This document shows positions 19,741 to 31,337 of a DNA stretch of 64,000 bases, piece by piece. Every line of letters starts with the position of its first letter. Position 1 is the first letter of the stretch. Made by a program: the position numbers and the translations under genes. The stretch is from Pseudoips prasinana (lineage: Eukaryota > Arthropoda > Insecta > Lepidoptera > Nolidae), in assembly GCA_951640165.1 (NCBI GenBank), contig OX621254.1, positions 25,456,001 through 25,520,000 on the forward strand, written 5' to 3'. Below the pieces are notes generated by a model that searched no databases, was not told the DNA's origin, and worked only from the letters and a program-made list of their open reading frames with translations.

Positions 19741-20171
19741 CAGGTTCATACACGAAAACTAGTGATGCGAAAAGGTTTCGCTTTTAATTTTGACTCGAGT
19801 AACTCGGGACTCACTTTGACTCGAGTCCATCGGTAACGTAGTTGTGCTCCAAATTGCCTTGTTAACTTTAGTATAGTTGAGAATTACGTAAATATTCGTC
19901 GGTTATATTCTGTCAGATCATATATTATTTAATATATACCGCCTGGAAGTTGATGCAAACTGTATTTAAAAATTCATCAAACTTTATCTATAGGATGATT
20001 ACTAGTACGCTTACTAGCTTAGGTAAACTATATTATTTTATAGCCTCTACGATAAATATTCGCATTCCGTAGTTATAATATACTCAATTTATATAATTTT
20101 GTATAAAAATGATCAAGACACAGTCCCGAGTCTTATTAAACGAGTAGGAATAATTTATCATCGTGAGCTCA
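19741..20171. other. No recognisable feature
   Basis: AT-rich, with a short repeated GACTCGAGT motif near 19790-19825. No gene seen. Confidence 0.4.
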
Positions 20172-20400
20172 TGACGGGCCCACTTTTTACGCCGGAGGAC
20201 GTGAGTTCGATTCCCACCCAGGAAAGATAATTAGTGTACATGAACATGTCTGTTTGTCCTGTGTGTGGGTGTAATTATCTATATAAGTATGTATTTACAA
20301 AAGAAAAGTAGTATATCAGTTATCTGCTTTCCATAGTACAAGCTACTAATCGGAGCTTGTACTATGGAATCCAGATAACTGATAATAATATACTACACTG
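20172..20400 (+). mobile_element. SINE family B with an inverted tail
   Basis: Head with GAGTTCGATTCCCACCCAGG and the family B body to about 20349. The tail sequence AGCTTGTACTATGGAATCCA then follows in the opposite orientation, so the two tails form an inverted repeat around 20345. Confidence 0.6.
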
Positions 20401-20402
20401 CT

Positions 20403-20630
20403 TGTTGTGTGGTAACGGCATACAATATCATCACCCCATCTCATCCCGTGGGGGGCGTAGAAATAGACCGGGGAATACCTACTAGAGAACGGGCAGCAGT
20501 GTTTTTCTGAGTACTATGACCATCTAAGTGCGATCACCGACCCGTCTGCCAAGCGCGGCCATTATGGCATATCCCCCCATTGTTTGTGGAGGCTTTTGTC
20601 CAACAGTGGACGTACTTTGGCTGACATGAT
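20403..20630 (+). mobile_element. Non-autonomous RTE derivative
   Basis: The first part matches the 5' leader of the RTE LINE (GTGTGGTAACGGC, CTCATCCCGTGGGGGGCG, GAACGGGCAGCAG, GCCAAGCGCGGCCATTATGG). The last part matches its extreme 3' end (GGCTTTTGTCCAACAGTGGA, GGCTGACATGAT). All 2.9 kb of coding sequence are absent. Confidence 0.65.
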
Positions 20631-20639
20631 TTTTTGTAA

Positions 20640-20785
20640 ATACATACTTAGGTATATAAATAATTACACACAGACTCAGGACAAACAGATATCACATATT
20701 TGTCACAAATATCTGTCGTGGGTGGTAACGGAACCCACGACTTTCGGCGTGAAAGGCAAGCACTAACCACGCTACTAGTAAGAAC
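20640..20785 (-). mobile_element. SINE family B
   Basis: Minus-strand head with GTGGGTTCCGTTACCACCC and the family body ATTTGTGACAAATAT, then TGTGTGTAATTATT. Confidence 0.6.
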
Positions 20786-20804
20786 TATGTTAGAAAGAAT
20801 GTAC

Positions 20805-21035
20805 GGGCCATTTGGCGTGGTTGGTAAATGAAGTGAAAATGCTTGCATTTCACGGCGCAGGTTGTAAGTTCGAAACCCACCCGGGACAGATTTTTGTGTG
20901 CCTGTGTCTGGGCTTAATTATCTATATAATGTATATATATTTACAAAAGAAAAGTAATATCAGTTATCTGATTTAAATAGTACAAGCTCTGGGGATCAGA
21001 TGGCCGTGAGCGAATAATGTCCCAATTTATTATTA
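20805..21035 (+). mobile_element. SINE family B
   Basis: Head GGCGTGGTTGGTAAATG and GTTCGAAACCCACCCGGGAC, body TCTGGGCTTAATTATCTATA, tail GGGATCAGATGGCCGTGAG and a (TTA)n-like end. Confidence 0.65.
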
Positions 21036-21039
21036 TTAT

Positions 21040-22200
21040 TTTTTATTTATTCTCCCTTTTAGATGGTTCAGTTTACTTGACATACAGGACGTAGCTAAGC
21101 ACGCCAAGTAAAGAAATCTGATGAAATTGTGGACGAAGTTATTTTTTTTCTAGTAATATTATTATAGGAACAATATTAAAATATGTTTAGTTGGTTGGCA
21201 ATAGGATCGGTGCCATTAATTAACAACTCGTGTCAAAAACCCTTATTTCCGTCCTATTTTTATTAAAGCTCCATGGGAATTATGTTTTGTTTTCTTTGAA
21301 TTTATTGGCAACATTATGGGATATATTTGATAGGACATTAAAATCGTGGTATTTCGTACTAATTCACATTAATAACGTTATAATAGCCGCATTAATTTGA
21401 TTTTATCGATGTTCCATGTGTTATATTTTTGTCCACAATTATTAAAGAAAAACACGGAAATTATTATTTTTCAGTCGTCTTTTATTACCCTATTTTTCCT
21501 CATTACATTCTTCTATTTTAAAAAAAACCTTATCTTCGTCATGTTGAGTCTGTTCGTGTTGGTTAAGGCGGCCAACGTCATTTCATGCTAAAAAGCCCGT
21601 AACAACAATATTATTCGATGTCTTAAAAAAAAGTTTTTAAATAACGATGTATATATTTCTAAGAAATGAAATCAGGCGTTACTTACTACTACGCTACAAA
21701 GTTATGTGGTGTTAATTCCACTAATAGTCAGTTTGATCAAGCCGGGATACAAAATGCACCGCCCTGCCGCACGCAAAAAAACTGCACACGCAAGAAGGAC
21801 AATTTAACATGCGCCGGTATGATACCCAACACGTGTTTCAGTACTCCACGTATCAATTTCAAGGGATGCTAACGCATTCGAGCACTCTACAGGTTAGCAT
21901 CCATTGATAATGCTGGCAATTTGCTTCCTTCTTGCGTATGCATATTCTTTGCGGGCGGTAGGACGGTGCTAATTGAATCCTGGTAATTATTAAAACTTAC
22001 AACTAGCGGAATTAATACTACATATTAATTTTGTATCTTGAATAAATATTTCTAGTTAATTTCTGTAAATTGTTAACTGATACTTTGCCAATTGCTCTTC
22101 TAAAAGTAGGGATTTATATTTATCGAAGTAAGTCGAATTAGAGAAATCACTTAAAATAAAAATACATTCAGTTCGACTGCACGGGTGGAGTATTTAAAAT
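21040..22200. other. AT-rich region with one imperfect inverted repeat
   Basis: About 21755-21985 contains two imperfect inverted copies of a block around CGCAAGAAGGA...GCACCG. The open frame at 21666 is not supported as coding. Nothing else recognised. Confidence 0.35.
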
Positions 22201-22204
22201 AGTC

Positions 22205-22350
22205 GCCTCGCCGATCTGTGTGGTGGGAGCCAGCACAGGACAACTATTCGTGTTAACCATAATTACTAATATAAGTCCAGAATCTAGATGTATTTGTGCT
22301 CCTCAATTATATGTTTGTAAAGTACCCCGTGACAGAGAGATTCATTTTCC
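22205..22350 (+). mobile_element. SINE fragment, family I
   Basis: Shares ATATGTTTGTAAAGTAC and nearby sequence with 25258-25445 and, inverted, with 30843-30990. Degenerate. Confidence 0.35.
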
Positions 22351-22670
22351 TAGTGCGGGCGTTGTCTTCTTATAAAGAAAAGAAATAAAATTAGATAACC
22401 TTTTTCTTTTGAAGTCGGTTAAAAATAAGAAAGACAAGTAATAAAAATTTAATACCGTGGTTTTTCATTTTTATTAAGCCTATAAAATGTTAGATATGGA
22501 GTGATAAATTTTGGTTTACGGTTGATGTTTGAAAGATTTGTTGGTCGCGTACAAAATTACGTAAAGCATTATAAGTAATAAACATTCTTATCACCTTTAA
22601 TAAGAACATAAATAGAACGTCATAAAACACCTTCAAGAAGCACCGGAAGATATTCGCGTTTGGTTGCGTC

Positions 22671-22815
22671 CTCCCATCAGGCGCCAAGTCCATGGCAGGT
22701 TAGGTTTAGTCGGTGCGAGTCCGACATACCTAACCGCCACCTTTTGCGTGTGGCATGCTTAGGCATTCTCCCTGCATTAGCCATATCAAAGCAAAAAGGT
22801 TGTAAGAGTCATATT
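22671..22815 (+). mobile_element. Retroelement 3' end, family K
   Basis: Shares CATCAGGCGCCAAG, GCAGGTTAGGTTTAGTCGG, TGCGAGTCCGACATACC and an A-rich end with 27609-27996, and less closely with 23925-24125. Probably a LINE 3' UTR; I cannot name the clade. Confidence 0.5.
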
Positions 22816-22954
22816 CAATCAGGAGTCCTTCTGCTTACAGCCCCTAAAGCGTATAAGTTTCTAATTTTGGAGCTATACGTCGTTTAGACGTTACACCCTA
22901 ATCTGACTGTAGGGCCCTACTTTTGAATGGTTTTCTCAGATATAATAATAATAA

Positions 22955-23195
22955 TATCCTGGGACCTTATTCACGACCATCTGATCACAAACTAATCAGA
23001 TCTTGAGCTATGGAAATCAGATAACTGATATACTACATCTCTTACGTTTCGTTTACATACTTATATAGATAATTACACCCAGACCCAACAAACAGACATG
23101 TTCATGCACACAGATACCTGGGTGGGACTCGAACCCACGACCTGCGGCGTGAAAGTTAAGTATTGTACCAACCACGACGACCGACCCGATAAATA
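22955..23195 (-). mobile_element. SINE family B
   Basis: Minus strand: GTGGGTTCGAGTCCCACCC box B, body TGTGTGCATGAACATGTCTG, tail TTAGTTTGTGATCAGATGG. Confidence 0.7.
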
Positions 23196-23199
23196 TTTA

Positions 23200-23920
23200 T
23201 TATATTTTTCTCTTCTTACATAAATTGTAAAAATAGACAGTTTGACACGGTTAACACATATATTACAGTATAAGACATTTCTATATCTCTTAAACAATCG
23301 CAACAAAACTCCTAATATTTCTTAACTACCAGTTACCAATACAGAATATCTGTAAAGGCTAACTCTTAATCTAGTTAGTAAACTGTGGCCAATATTTTTA
23401 AAATTTTTTCTGTTAAACAAAAAAAAAACCACAATAATAGAGTATTTTGTAAGGTATTTATTTATATTGTATGTCGCCAATGTTACTCTGATTGTGTCTT
23501 TTTGTATCTTTATTATGTGTGCTCAATAAATATTTTTTCTTCTTCTACTTAAAAGAAAAAAGAACTAATCAATTAAATATGGAACCATCTATTCGTCACA
23601 GCAAACCTCCATTTAAGGATTTTCTAAATTTCACAATTAATGAATTCATCAAAATAATTATTAAACTCTGTAGAAACCTTGAGATGTCATATTTTAGTAC
23701 TAGGTGATTTATAAAAACGTTACTTTTAATACATCACTCAGTTTTATCATTTCCCTCAAAGATCTATTAATATAGAATGAATCAAAAAGGGACGACAAAA
23801 GATATTTTAATTTAGAATGTATAAAAAAATCTAGTTGCTCATTATTCCGAAAAATGTTTTTAAGAGATTTAGAACGTTTTACGTTATCAGAATATAGTAG
23901 TAGCATTATGATGAAGTTGG
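23200..23920. other. No supported gene
   Basis: AT-rich, with one AATAAATATTTTTTC stretch near 23525 resembling a LINE tail. The 86-residue minus frame at 23709 has no family motif. Confidence 0.35.
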
Positions 23921-23924
23921 CAGG

Positions 23925-24125
23925 ATTTGGTAATCGGGAAGACCACGTAATTGTCTTCTCAGGGCACATGTTTCACCCCACATGGGACATGGCGCCAAAA
24001 GGAACGCCAGAGTAGCATTTCCGCGTTCCCGGGCCGTCAGTGCGAGTCCGAAATCGCCACCCGCAGGCACCTTTTTTGGATGGCAGACGTAAGCATTTCC
24101 CGTGCCTTGTAAAAGAGCAAAAGTA
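23925..24125 (+). mobile_element. Retroelement 3' end, family K, diverged
   Basis: Shares GCGAGTCCGAAATCGCCACC, CGCAGGCACCTTTTTTGG and TAAGCATTTCC with the family K ends at 22671 and 27609. Confidence 0.45.
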
Positions 24126-24171
24126 TTCACCAATGAAATGGATGACGTGCACGTATTTCTAATAGATTGAG

Positions 24172-24243
24172 ACAGGACTCACACTTGATCGATTATGCTA
24201 GGTGACTTAATCATCTAGCAAAATCGGTCAAGTGTGAGTTGTT
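24172..24243. repeat. Imperfect inverted repeat, about 33 bp arms
   Basis: ACTCACACTTGATCGATTAT on the left pairs with ATCGGTCAAGTGTGAGT on the right, continuing through GCTAGGTGA/TCATCTAGC. A tiny MITE-like hairpin. Confidence 0.7.
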
Positions 24244-24660
24244 AGTACGTTAGTAACCAAAATTATAACAATTAAAATTAAATATTCACTTTGTTTAACA
24301 AAATTACTTTATTAAACTTATCACTAAGTGCGAACTCTTTCGTGAAATCATTGAATGAACTTAACTTTTTCAATTAGTCAATCTTTAAGAATAAAATTTA
24401 TGTAGAACCATTTCGAAATTATTCCTTTTCGATGATCAAAAAAGCAATTATCAAAATTGGTTCATAAACAAATTGTAACATACATACAAAAGCTAATAAA
24501 AAAGCCCATAGTCAACTTGATAACATAGGGTTGAAAAGGTATACTAAAATATCTTGTACAACTAACACACAGCCAAGTGATTACAAACTAGGCAGAACTT
24601 TTACTATAGGAACCAGCCAACTTATAAACATAGGTACTTATATATTTCTAATTACATAGG
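24244..24660. other. AT-rich region with a SINE B tail fragment
   Basis: About 24560-24650 (minus strand) resembles the SINE B tail (CTAGGCAGAACTTTTACTAT and the reverse of AGTACCTATGTTTATAAG). No gene. Confidence 0.4.
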
Positions 24661-24662
24661 TA

Positions 24663-24798
24663 CAGACCCCAGCACATCAAGCTACCTCAATCTGTCAAAT
24701 TTCCCCAATTGAAAGTGAACCTTATGCTTATGTGATAAAGTTTAAAATCGATAACAGACTTTTGACAGATTGGGGCAGCTGGATGTGCTGGCGTCTGT
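24663..24798. mobile_element. Palindromic Tc1/mariner-type MITE (family G)
   Basis: TIRs start CAGACCCCAGCACATC on the left and CAGACGCCAGCACATC on the right, continue through AGCTACCTCAATCTGTCAAA, and are flanked by TA. CAG termini with a TA duplication fit the Tc1/mariner superfamily. Other copies at 28303, 32807, 37740/43624 and 55905. Confidence 0.75.
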
Positions 24799-24800
24799 AC

Positions 24801-25255
24801 ATATTATAGTGTTATAGTGTTTATCACACAAAGCAAAAGGTTGCAGTCAAGGTTGGTTAGGCAACATGCCAACCTAGTCAACAGGCCAGTCAAAAGTTCG
24901 ATATTTGTTGGCATATTTAATGAATAGTTTTTTTCTGGACCGCATTGTCGTAAGTTCTTATGTATATATAATATAACAGTTATACAGTAATGATGGTATA
25001 TATTAGCAGTATGAATAGTACTGAAAACGATTAAGCGCAGGTGTAGATAACTGTGTCACAGAACATTAACTTTTAATGGTCTCATTCGGTCTTCCATTCA
25101 ATAATGGTTTCATTTAAAGTTTGGTCTTGAGGTTTGCGTGGGATGATCATTTATCTCGTAATTTGGAACTGAGGAATTGGTCATACCTGTTTTTTATACC
25201 ACTGATAACGTAAGTGGCAATACTTCGAGGATCAGGATGTAGTCTCACTAGTATG
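24801..25255. other. No recognisable feature
   Basis: AT-rich, no coding frame. Confidence 0.45.
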
Positions 25256-25257
25256 CC

Positions 25258-25445
25258 ATCCTTCATCGGCGCAGCTAAGACAGTCGCCTTGTCACTTGGT
25301 GTTTCGGGTTCGATTGCCGCACAGAAGAACTATTTGTGTGACCCATAAGTAGTTGTTCCGAGCCGGGATGTACTTTGTGTCTGTCATTTATATGTTTGTA
25401 AAGTACATCAAGTAGTTGGCAAGCAGCGACCCCTTGTTACTAAAT
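25258..25445 (+). mobile_element. tRNA-related SINE, family I
   Basis: Head with box B CGGGTTCGATTGCCGCAC, body AACTATTTGTGTGACCCATA, and tail TATGTTTGTAAAGTACATC. Minus-strand relatives at 29100-29290 and 30843-30990. Confidence 0.6.
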
Positions 25446-25449
25446 ACCT

Positions 25450-26040
25450 ACCAACTCGCATGCCAAGCGCGGTGATTATGGCAACGTTTTATAAAATGCT
25501 ATAGAAGAAAACAGGCACTAAGGCAATAAATCCCTGAGTCTATACGGAAAAGAAAAACACAAAAGACTTGGGTATTATGTATCGTTATCATTATTTAAAC
25601 TGAAGTGAGGGACTAACGCAATGAAATCTGTAATGGGTAACTCACGTAATGAATTCTATATTGGAGACGGCCAACAGTTACAATGTCTTCAGAGATCTTC
25701 AGGGCAAATGCCAACCATGCCAACAAATGCTGAATCATCGTGTCCCGTTTCGTACCGACTGAACTGCTGCATCGTGAATTCGTGAACCGTTACTTACTTA
25801 TCGTATGAGCAGTGGTTACCCTAGTGTCAGAATTGTTCAAGCCACCCAATAGGATTCAAGCATGGCTTAACGACTGTTACCTGGCTACAACCGGTACCGA
25901 AAGCTTAACATGCCCGAAGCAAGGAGCCGCTCAGAAATTAAACCACTTTGGCAGTCACCCATCAATGGATTGACCGCCAGTTTAGTTGCTTAACCTTGCC
26001 GATCACTTACGAACCGGTGAGAGCGTCTGGGTATGAAATA
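25450..26040. other. Degenerate repeat sequence, no gene
   Basis: Moderate-GC sequence (25630-26035) with no open frame or motif I can place. Confidence 0.35.
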
Positions 26041-26044
26041 TAAT

Positions 26045-26188
26045 TACGAGAGAGTTACCCGTTACAGTTTTCACTGTGTGTGAATAGATCAGATCATCGT
26101 AGCTACCCGATGTTCGTAGTATCTGGGTTAATCGTATGGGCAGCGGCTCCTACCTTTAATTATACATACAATCACAATAGTTTAACGG
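26045..26188 (+). repeat. Direct repeat, copy 1
   Basis: GTTACCCGTTACAGTTTTCA, GATGTTCGTAGTA, GGCTCCTACCTTTAATTA and ATACAATCACAATAGT recur in order at 26768-26905. Copy 1 ends where a SINE B starts. Confidence 0.75.
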
Positions 26189-26410
26189 GCCTGATGGCGT
26201 GGTTAGCAATTGCTTGCTGTTCACGCCGGAAGTCGTGGGTTCAATTCCCACCTAGGACAGATATTTGTGTGCATGAACATGTATGTTTGACCTGATTCTG
26301 GGTGTAATTATCTATATAAGTGTGTAAAAGAAAAGTACTATATGTAGTATATCAGTTATCTGGTCTCCATAGTACAAGCTTTGCTTAGTTTGGGATCACA
26401 TGGCCATTAA
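26189..26410 (+). mobile_element. SINE family B
   Basis: GGCCTGATGGCGTGGTTAGC head, box B GTGGGTTCAATTCCCACC, body ATTTGTGTGCATGAACATG, tail AGTACAAGCTTTGCTTAGT and GATCACATGGCC. Complete and well preserved. Confidence 0.8.
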
Positions 26411-26767
26411 ATAATGAAATTTATACAGTTTTTGGGTTTTAACATACACTTGTACTTGTCAAGCTCACAATGCAGTACATAAACATAGTCGATTGGATTA
26501 TAAAAGTAAGGAAAAAGAATTGAATTAGTCCGTCCATGCGGTCTGTTTTGCTATATTTTTTTTTCTTAAATAAATAACAAGTTACCTTCTAAACTATTAT
26601 TTTTAAATTTAGTACTATTATATTAAAATTAAAGAATTGAAGACAATGTGTCGTTGGCTAGCGCAGAAGGCACGATCATCATCGCAGAACGCATGTGTGA
26701 ATAATGACCCACAAAAAATTACTTACATCATGTCCCATCTCGCAGGGACTGCCGTATGCACGTCGTT
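26411..26767 (+). repeat. Repeat family F
   Basis: Shares AATGAAATTTATACAG, ACACTTGTACTTGTCAAGCT, TCCGTCCATGCGGTCTGTT and AAAGAATTGAAGACAA with 27180-27480, 34160-34520, 37262-37560 and its mirror 44498-44796. The family type is unknown to me. Confidence 0.55.
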
Positions 26768-26905
26768 AATGACAGTTACCCGTTACAGTTTCCACTATGT
26801 ATAGATAGATCAAATCGTAGTTTCCCGATGTTCGTGGTAACTAGGTTAATCGCATGGGCTCCTACCTTTAATTAAACATACAATCACAATAGTATCAAAT
26901 TACCT
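26768..26905 (+). repeat. Direct repeat, copy 2
   Basis: Second copy of the block at 26045-26188, without the SINE. Confidence 0.75.
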
Positions 26906-27067
26906 TCAACCGGAATCGATCAAGGCATTAAGCGTCCAAATGACCATCCATTTCATAGAATGCTTATACGACCATCATAACATCATTACACCATACGCAA
27001 TAGTGTCATTAGTTCCTTTGATTATACTCTAACATCAAAGTTTTCCTTTCGAGGAAGTAATTTTGTT

Positions 27068-27607
27068 TGTTATGTTATAAATAAGGTTTCAATGACACTT
27101 GAGACTTGTTTTCATTTGTTTGTTGATTTAACGGTTTAGTATGACCGTAAATAATGAGGCAAATCCGAAGTCGGGTAAATAATGAAATTTATTCAGCACT
27201 TGGGTATTTACATACACTTGTGCTTGTCAAGCTTACAGTGTATTACATAAACACAGTTTAAAAACAGTAATTAAAGCAATAAAATATTTTGAATTTGTCC
27301 GTCCGTGCGGTCTGTTAAATAATAAATGGCAAGTTACTAAGCTATTATTGTTACATTTAACAATAGTTTATTAAAATTAAAGAATTGAAAACAACGAGCA
27401 ATTGGATAGCGTAAAAAGCTCTCAACCAGTAGCTTAATTTAAGTGACTATTGCCTGAGGGCACCCAAGTGCTGAATAAATTTCATTATTTACCCGACTTC
27501 GGATTTGAACGCATGACCTCATTATCTCCGGTCATACTAAACCGTTAAATCAACAAACAAATTAAAACAAGTCTCAAGTGTCATTGAAACCTTATTTATA
27601 ACATAAT
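27068..27607. mobile_element. Fold-back element with about 140-bp inverted repeats
   Basis: 27068-27210 is the near reverse complement of 27465-27607: TATGTTATAAATAAGGTTTC, ACACTTGAGACTTGTTTT, ATTTAACGGTTTAGTATGAC and TCCGAAGTCGGGTAAATAAT recur inverted. The right arm holds a tRNA-box-B-like GCGTTCAAATCCG on the minus strand, which the left arm lacks. The centre is family F sequence, so the arms may have grown from two SINE-like copies in opposite orientation. Confidence 0.7.
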
Positions 27608-27608
27608 A

Positions 27609-27996
27609 TCCCGCTCGCAGACGGAGGAGGCGTCGGGGCGGCGGCGGCAGCCGGTAGCCCAAATCTCCTCGGGGCTGCGGTGGCAGTATGAGAAGTGTCC
27701 TCTACTACCACCATGTGAAAGCAGCTCCGGGAAGACAGCTATCTGTTTGTGGTGCAGTCGCTGTGCCGGACTGGCAGGAGTCGGCAATAGGGGAGGGCAA
27801 CTATAGCCGGACAAGGCGCAAAAGGGAAGCACCGGAGCAGCATACCCGCTTTCCCGGGGCTCCACCTATCAGGCGCCAAGAGAAGTCCACGGCAGGTTAG
27901 GTTTAGTCGGTGCGAGTCCCACATACCCACCCGCAGACACTTTTTGTGGGTGGTATGCGTAGGCATACCTCCTGACTTGTCAAAAAAAAAAAGCGT
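27609..27996 (+). mobile_element. Retroelement 3' end, family K, with poly(A)
   Basis: GC-rich sequence with many short frames and no intact protein, ending GGTGGTATGCGTAGGCATAC then poly(A) at 27988. It shares its last 120 bases with 22671-22815. Probably a 5'-truncated LINE; the clade is unclear. The minus-strand open frames here are incidental. Confidence 0.55.
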
Positions 27997-28009
27997 AACA
28001 TAAATAGTG

Positions 28010-28480
28010 TGATCCGTTCTGGCCCGGCCACTATTCCAAACAAGGTCATGGTTATGGCAGTAGACTATATGGATATGTACATTTTGGTACAAGAAAGATG
28101 AATAGTAAGTAGTATCCATCCAATGGTTGTCTGGAAGAAATCGCTTAATGCAATAAGACATTGTACATTATTGTGTTACTTATTTTGTCTTCTATATAAT
28201 TGTTTTGTTTGAGTGTGTACAATAAAGAGTATTCTATTCTATTCTATTCTACCGCATTATTTCATGACTTATACACTTTTCATCTTTCTTGTACCAAAAG
28301 GTCAGACGCCAGCACAGCTTATAGATTTTCAACTTTATTACAGAAGCATAAGGTTCAATTGGGAAAATTTGACAGACTGGGGTAGCTTGATGTGCTGGCG
28401 CCTGTACATATCCGTATAGTCTACTGCCATAACCATGACCTTGTTTGGCATCATCCCCGGGCCAGAACGTTATCTATATA
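28010..28480. mobile_element. Inverted-repeat element with a MITE in its right arm
   Basis: The left arm (about 28013-28108) contains AACAAGGTCATGGTTATGGC and TTGGTACAAGAAAGATGAA. The reverse complement is found at 28277-28300 and 28405-28478, split by the family G MITE at 28303-28404. The MITE is therefore the younger insertion. Confidence 0.65.
28303..28404. mobile_element. Family G MITE, partly deleted
   Basis: Right TIR (GGGTAGCTTGATGTGCTGG) complete; in the left TIR the block after CAGACGCCAGCACA is missing. Confidence 0.7.
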
Positions 28481-28659
28481 TATCATCTTTCAAACTCCGG
28501 GTAACAGAGCTTGAAAGATGGTACCTGCAATTAACTACTTTGTAATCGGTAACGGGTAGTACTCTCCATCGGAGGAACTAAAAGTGCTCTTGTGTGTGTA
28601 ATGTCTTTGTGCCCGCTATGGGTGAAATACAATCACGAGGAAAAGATTATGTGTTAGAC

Positions 28660-28830
28660 ACTTTGAACATGTCTATTCATTTATTTTTATATATGTATAT
28701 ACCTGCGGCGCCTATAATCTATAATAAGTTACCGTCCCAAATCAGGTCCATTAATAGTTCAGATATGTTTAAAAATAAACTTAACACCTATCTTCAAGGG
28801 AAAGTTTTTAAATGACAATAACGTACTACA
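28660..28830 (+). pseudogene. CR1/Jockey-like LINE C-terminal fragment
   Basis: The frame ending at 28815 reads APIIYNKLPSQIRSINSSDM and FKNKLNTYLQGKVFK. A (x)IYNKLP...F...LK..L pattern is the usual end of CR1- and Jockey-like reverse transcriptase proteins. It is the last 40 or so residues only. Residues before this (from 28594) do not fit the family. Confidence 0.5.
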
Positions 28831-29855
28831 GTTCTTTATTGTCATTTAAAAACATAGATAGTCTATACTAATTATGTTATCCCAATGATCATTGTATTTC
28901 ATTCTATCATAGTAAAATTATAATTGTCTTAACTTTAAGATTTGCATGCCGGAATGGTGAAATATAGTTAGCACATTTTATAAATTAGAACATCTTGTAT
29001 CCACCTATATTTGCAAATAAAGATTATTGTATTGTAGTTTTACATATTTTCTTAATTTATTTATTTTTATTTATTTGAAGACAAAGCTTAAGAAATTTAA
29101 TTCCTGTACCACGGGGGACTTTACCAACACGCTATTCACGTACACAAAGAACATCCAGTCTTAGAACAACACTATATGGTTCACACATTTAATTGTCTTG
29201 TGTGAGAATCAAATCCGAAACCTCAACTACTGCACTACGTGTGCAGCGAAGGTTACACGTGGTTAGCATAATTGGTATGCGCCAAATATTATTTTAACTT
29301 TGGGTATTGGTTTATACAAACTAAACAAATCATTATTCTTATTTACCAATATTCCATTGCCCGAAACCTTACTTATTCAGTACAGAAATCTATAAATAAT
29401 TCTGAACAAGTTACAAGATAAATATCAACCTATCAAAATAAACGGCATGCCCCTTGGCGTAAGAAAAATGTGAGACAAAGCATTGTAGCCCGTGATAAAA
29501 TAAAACAAAATACCCACCATTTATCATGGCAACTAAAATATTACAGCCCTAGGACCCAAATTTCGTACAATCTCAAGATCTGGTTCGGGGGTTCCAGCAT
29601 TAGATTCGGTCGCGCGAGTCGTAAAGTAAAATCAGATAACAAGGTAAGTTCTGTTGACTTTTATGTAATTTACGACAAAATTACACTGGTATTGTACACC
29701 CCAGTTATTATGACGGATTTTAGGTCTCGTTTTTATATAATACGACACGATAGTGACAGCTGCCACACGATACAACAAGTTTTTTGATTTAAATTTAACG
29801 GCTGTGTTCGGAAGGTTTTCATAATATTTTTAGTAGGAGATTATTTTGTAGATAG
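28831..29855. other. AT-rich region with a SINE I relic
   Basis: About 29100-29290 (minus strand) resembles family I SINEs (TTGTGTGAGAATCAAATCCG in the head). The 105-residue plus frame at 29470 has no family motif. No gene supported. Confidence 0.35.
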
Positions 29856-29860
29856 ATATA

Positions 29861-30195
29861 CAGGGTAGCCGAGGAGTTGACGTTCAAACGCAAAATTTAG
29901 ATACTTTATAATGAGGAATATCCGAATCACCCCCATGTATGTTCTACGATTTTGCGTAGTTTTCTAGATATAATTTTTTAATGATTTTTTTCGTAAAGTT
30001 CACCTGACATCAGTTTTCGATGTTTTTGTCGTTCTGTTGAAAATTTCTGGTTCAGTTTTTTTTTGTGAGGACTAATTAGCATAGTTTAACCTCACACCCT
30101 AAAAAGTATGGTTTATCTAATCATTACAGAACTGACTTAGAATTTATTAGAAAGTTCAAAATTAGGGTTTGAACGTCAACTCCTCGGCCAGTCTG
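29861..30195. mobile_element. Tc1/mariner-type MITE
   Basis: The left end CAGGGTAGCCGAGGAGTTGA and the right end (minus strand CAGACTGGCCGAGGAGTTGA) form TIRs of about 30 bp (on through CGTTCAAAC). TA flanks both ends. 335 bp, non-coding. Confidence 0.75.
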
Positions 30196-30199
30196 TACT

Positions 30200-30840
30200 C
30201 GTATATATGTACATAGATAGATATTTCGATCAACCAAGTAAACTATCAATAGCAAGAGACACAACGGTTGACACTTTTTTTATTTTATTTAAACTTTAGT
30301 ACAGTGAGAATGACGTTTACAGTTACCGATTTTTTTCATAATGCTATGAATTAGACAAAAATCCATTTGCTCTTTTAAGTAACGAATTAAAATTCAAAAT
30401 GTTATATATTATATATTTTAATATATTTCGCCCAACAAATAGGTATTGCCATACAGCGTGGCAATGCTGCCAGTATTCTGGAAACATTACCGATACAAGA
30501 ATATTTAGAATACCTTTAATTTAATGCTTAGTTTTTATTAATTAGATATTTTAAATTATAAAATTATCTTTTATCTTATATTTTTTTTTAAAAGACAACG
30601 CCCGCACTCAAACTCAAAAGTCATTTATTCCGTTAAAATATTACATTTGTCATTTTTTTACCCTACCGTGCAGTGCATGACGGGGCAGCTACTGAGAAAC
30701 ACTGCCAGAAAACTCAGTAGAAATCCTTTTTTTTATATTTATTTCTTAATATAAAATTACTTAAATGTGTTAATCTAGAGTGACTCAATCCCATGCCGTT
30801 TTGTCACTTAAATAATCAGAAGTTTTGTAGTAAGGACTGC
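30200..30840. other. No recognisable feature
   Basis: Very AT-rich, no coding frame. Confidence 0.45.
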
Positions 30841-30842
30841 TA

Positions 30843-30990
30843 CACAATTACACTAGGGAATGTAATCCCTGTGTCGCGGGGTACTTTATAAACATATAAT
30901 AGACGGACACAAATTACATCCAGACTCAGAACAACTATTTATGGGTCACACAAATAGATGTCTGGCGCGGGTCTCGAACCCGCAACACAG
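30843..30990 (-). mobile_element. SINE family I
   Basis: Minus strand: GCGGGTTCGAGACCCGCGCC box B, ATTTGTGTGACCCATAAATA body, then TATATGTTTATAAAGTACCC and GACACAGGGATTAC. Confidence 0.65.
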
Positions 30991-30999
30991 ATACAATGG

Positions 31000-31335
31000 A
31001 TGGATTTTCGCAAAAAAGTGCGTAAGTCCATTACTTAGATAAGAGTAACTTATCAGCTGCAACTTATCAGTGCTGAAAAAATACATTAAAATAAATGTAT
31101 ATACTATACTAATAATAAAGTGAAATAATATAAAGAACAGTACTGATTTTTTTAATTGTTTGGTCATGTAAAATCTTAAACTTCCCGCATTATATCACGC
31201 TTTCGACCAGCCAAACAAATTTTCCCCGGAGGGCAATCGTTAACCAGGTACGGGCATAAAATATATTGTTCCTGGTTTAAAGATTTGTTCCTGTAAAAGT
31301 TCGGTCGGTTTTTGGTCTAAGCCTTTCTTGGAGGT
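31000..31335. other. No recognisable feature
   Basis: AT-rich, no coding frame. Confidence 0.45.
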
Positions 31336-31337
31336 TA

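Noticed and set aside
27596..28161. Minus-strand frames in 27596-28161
   Set aside because: GC-rich retroelement 3' end of family K ending in poly(A) on the plus strand; the minus frames carry no motif.
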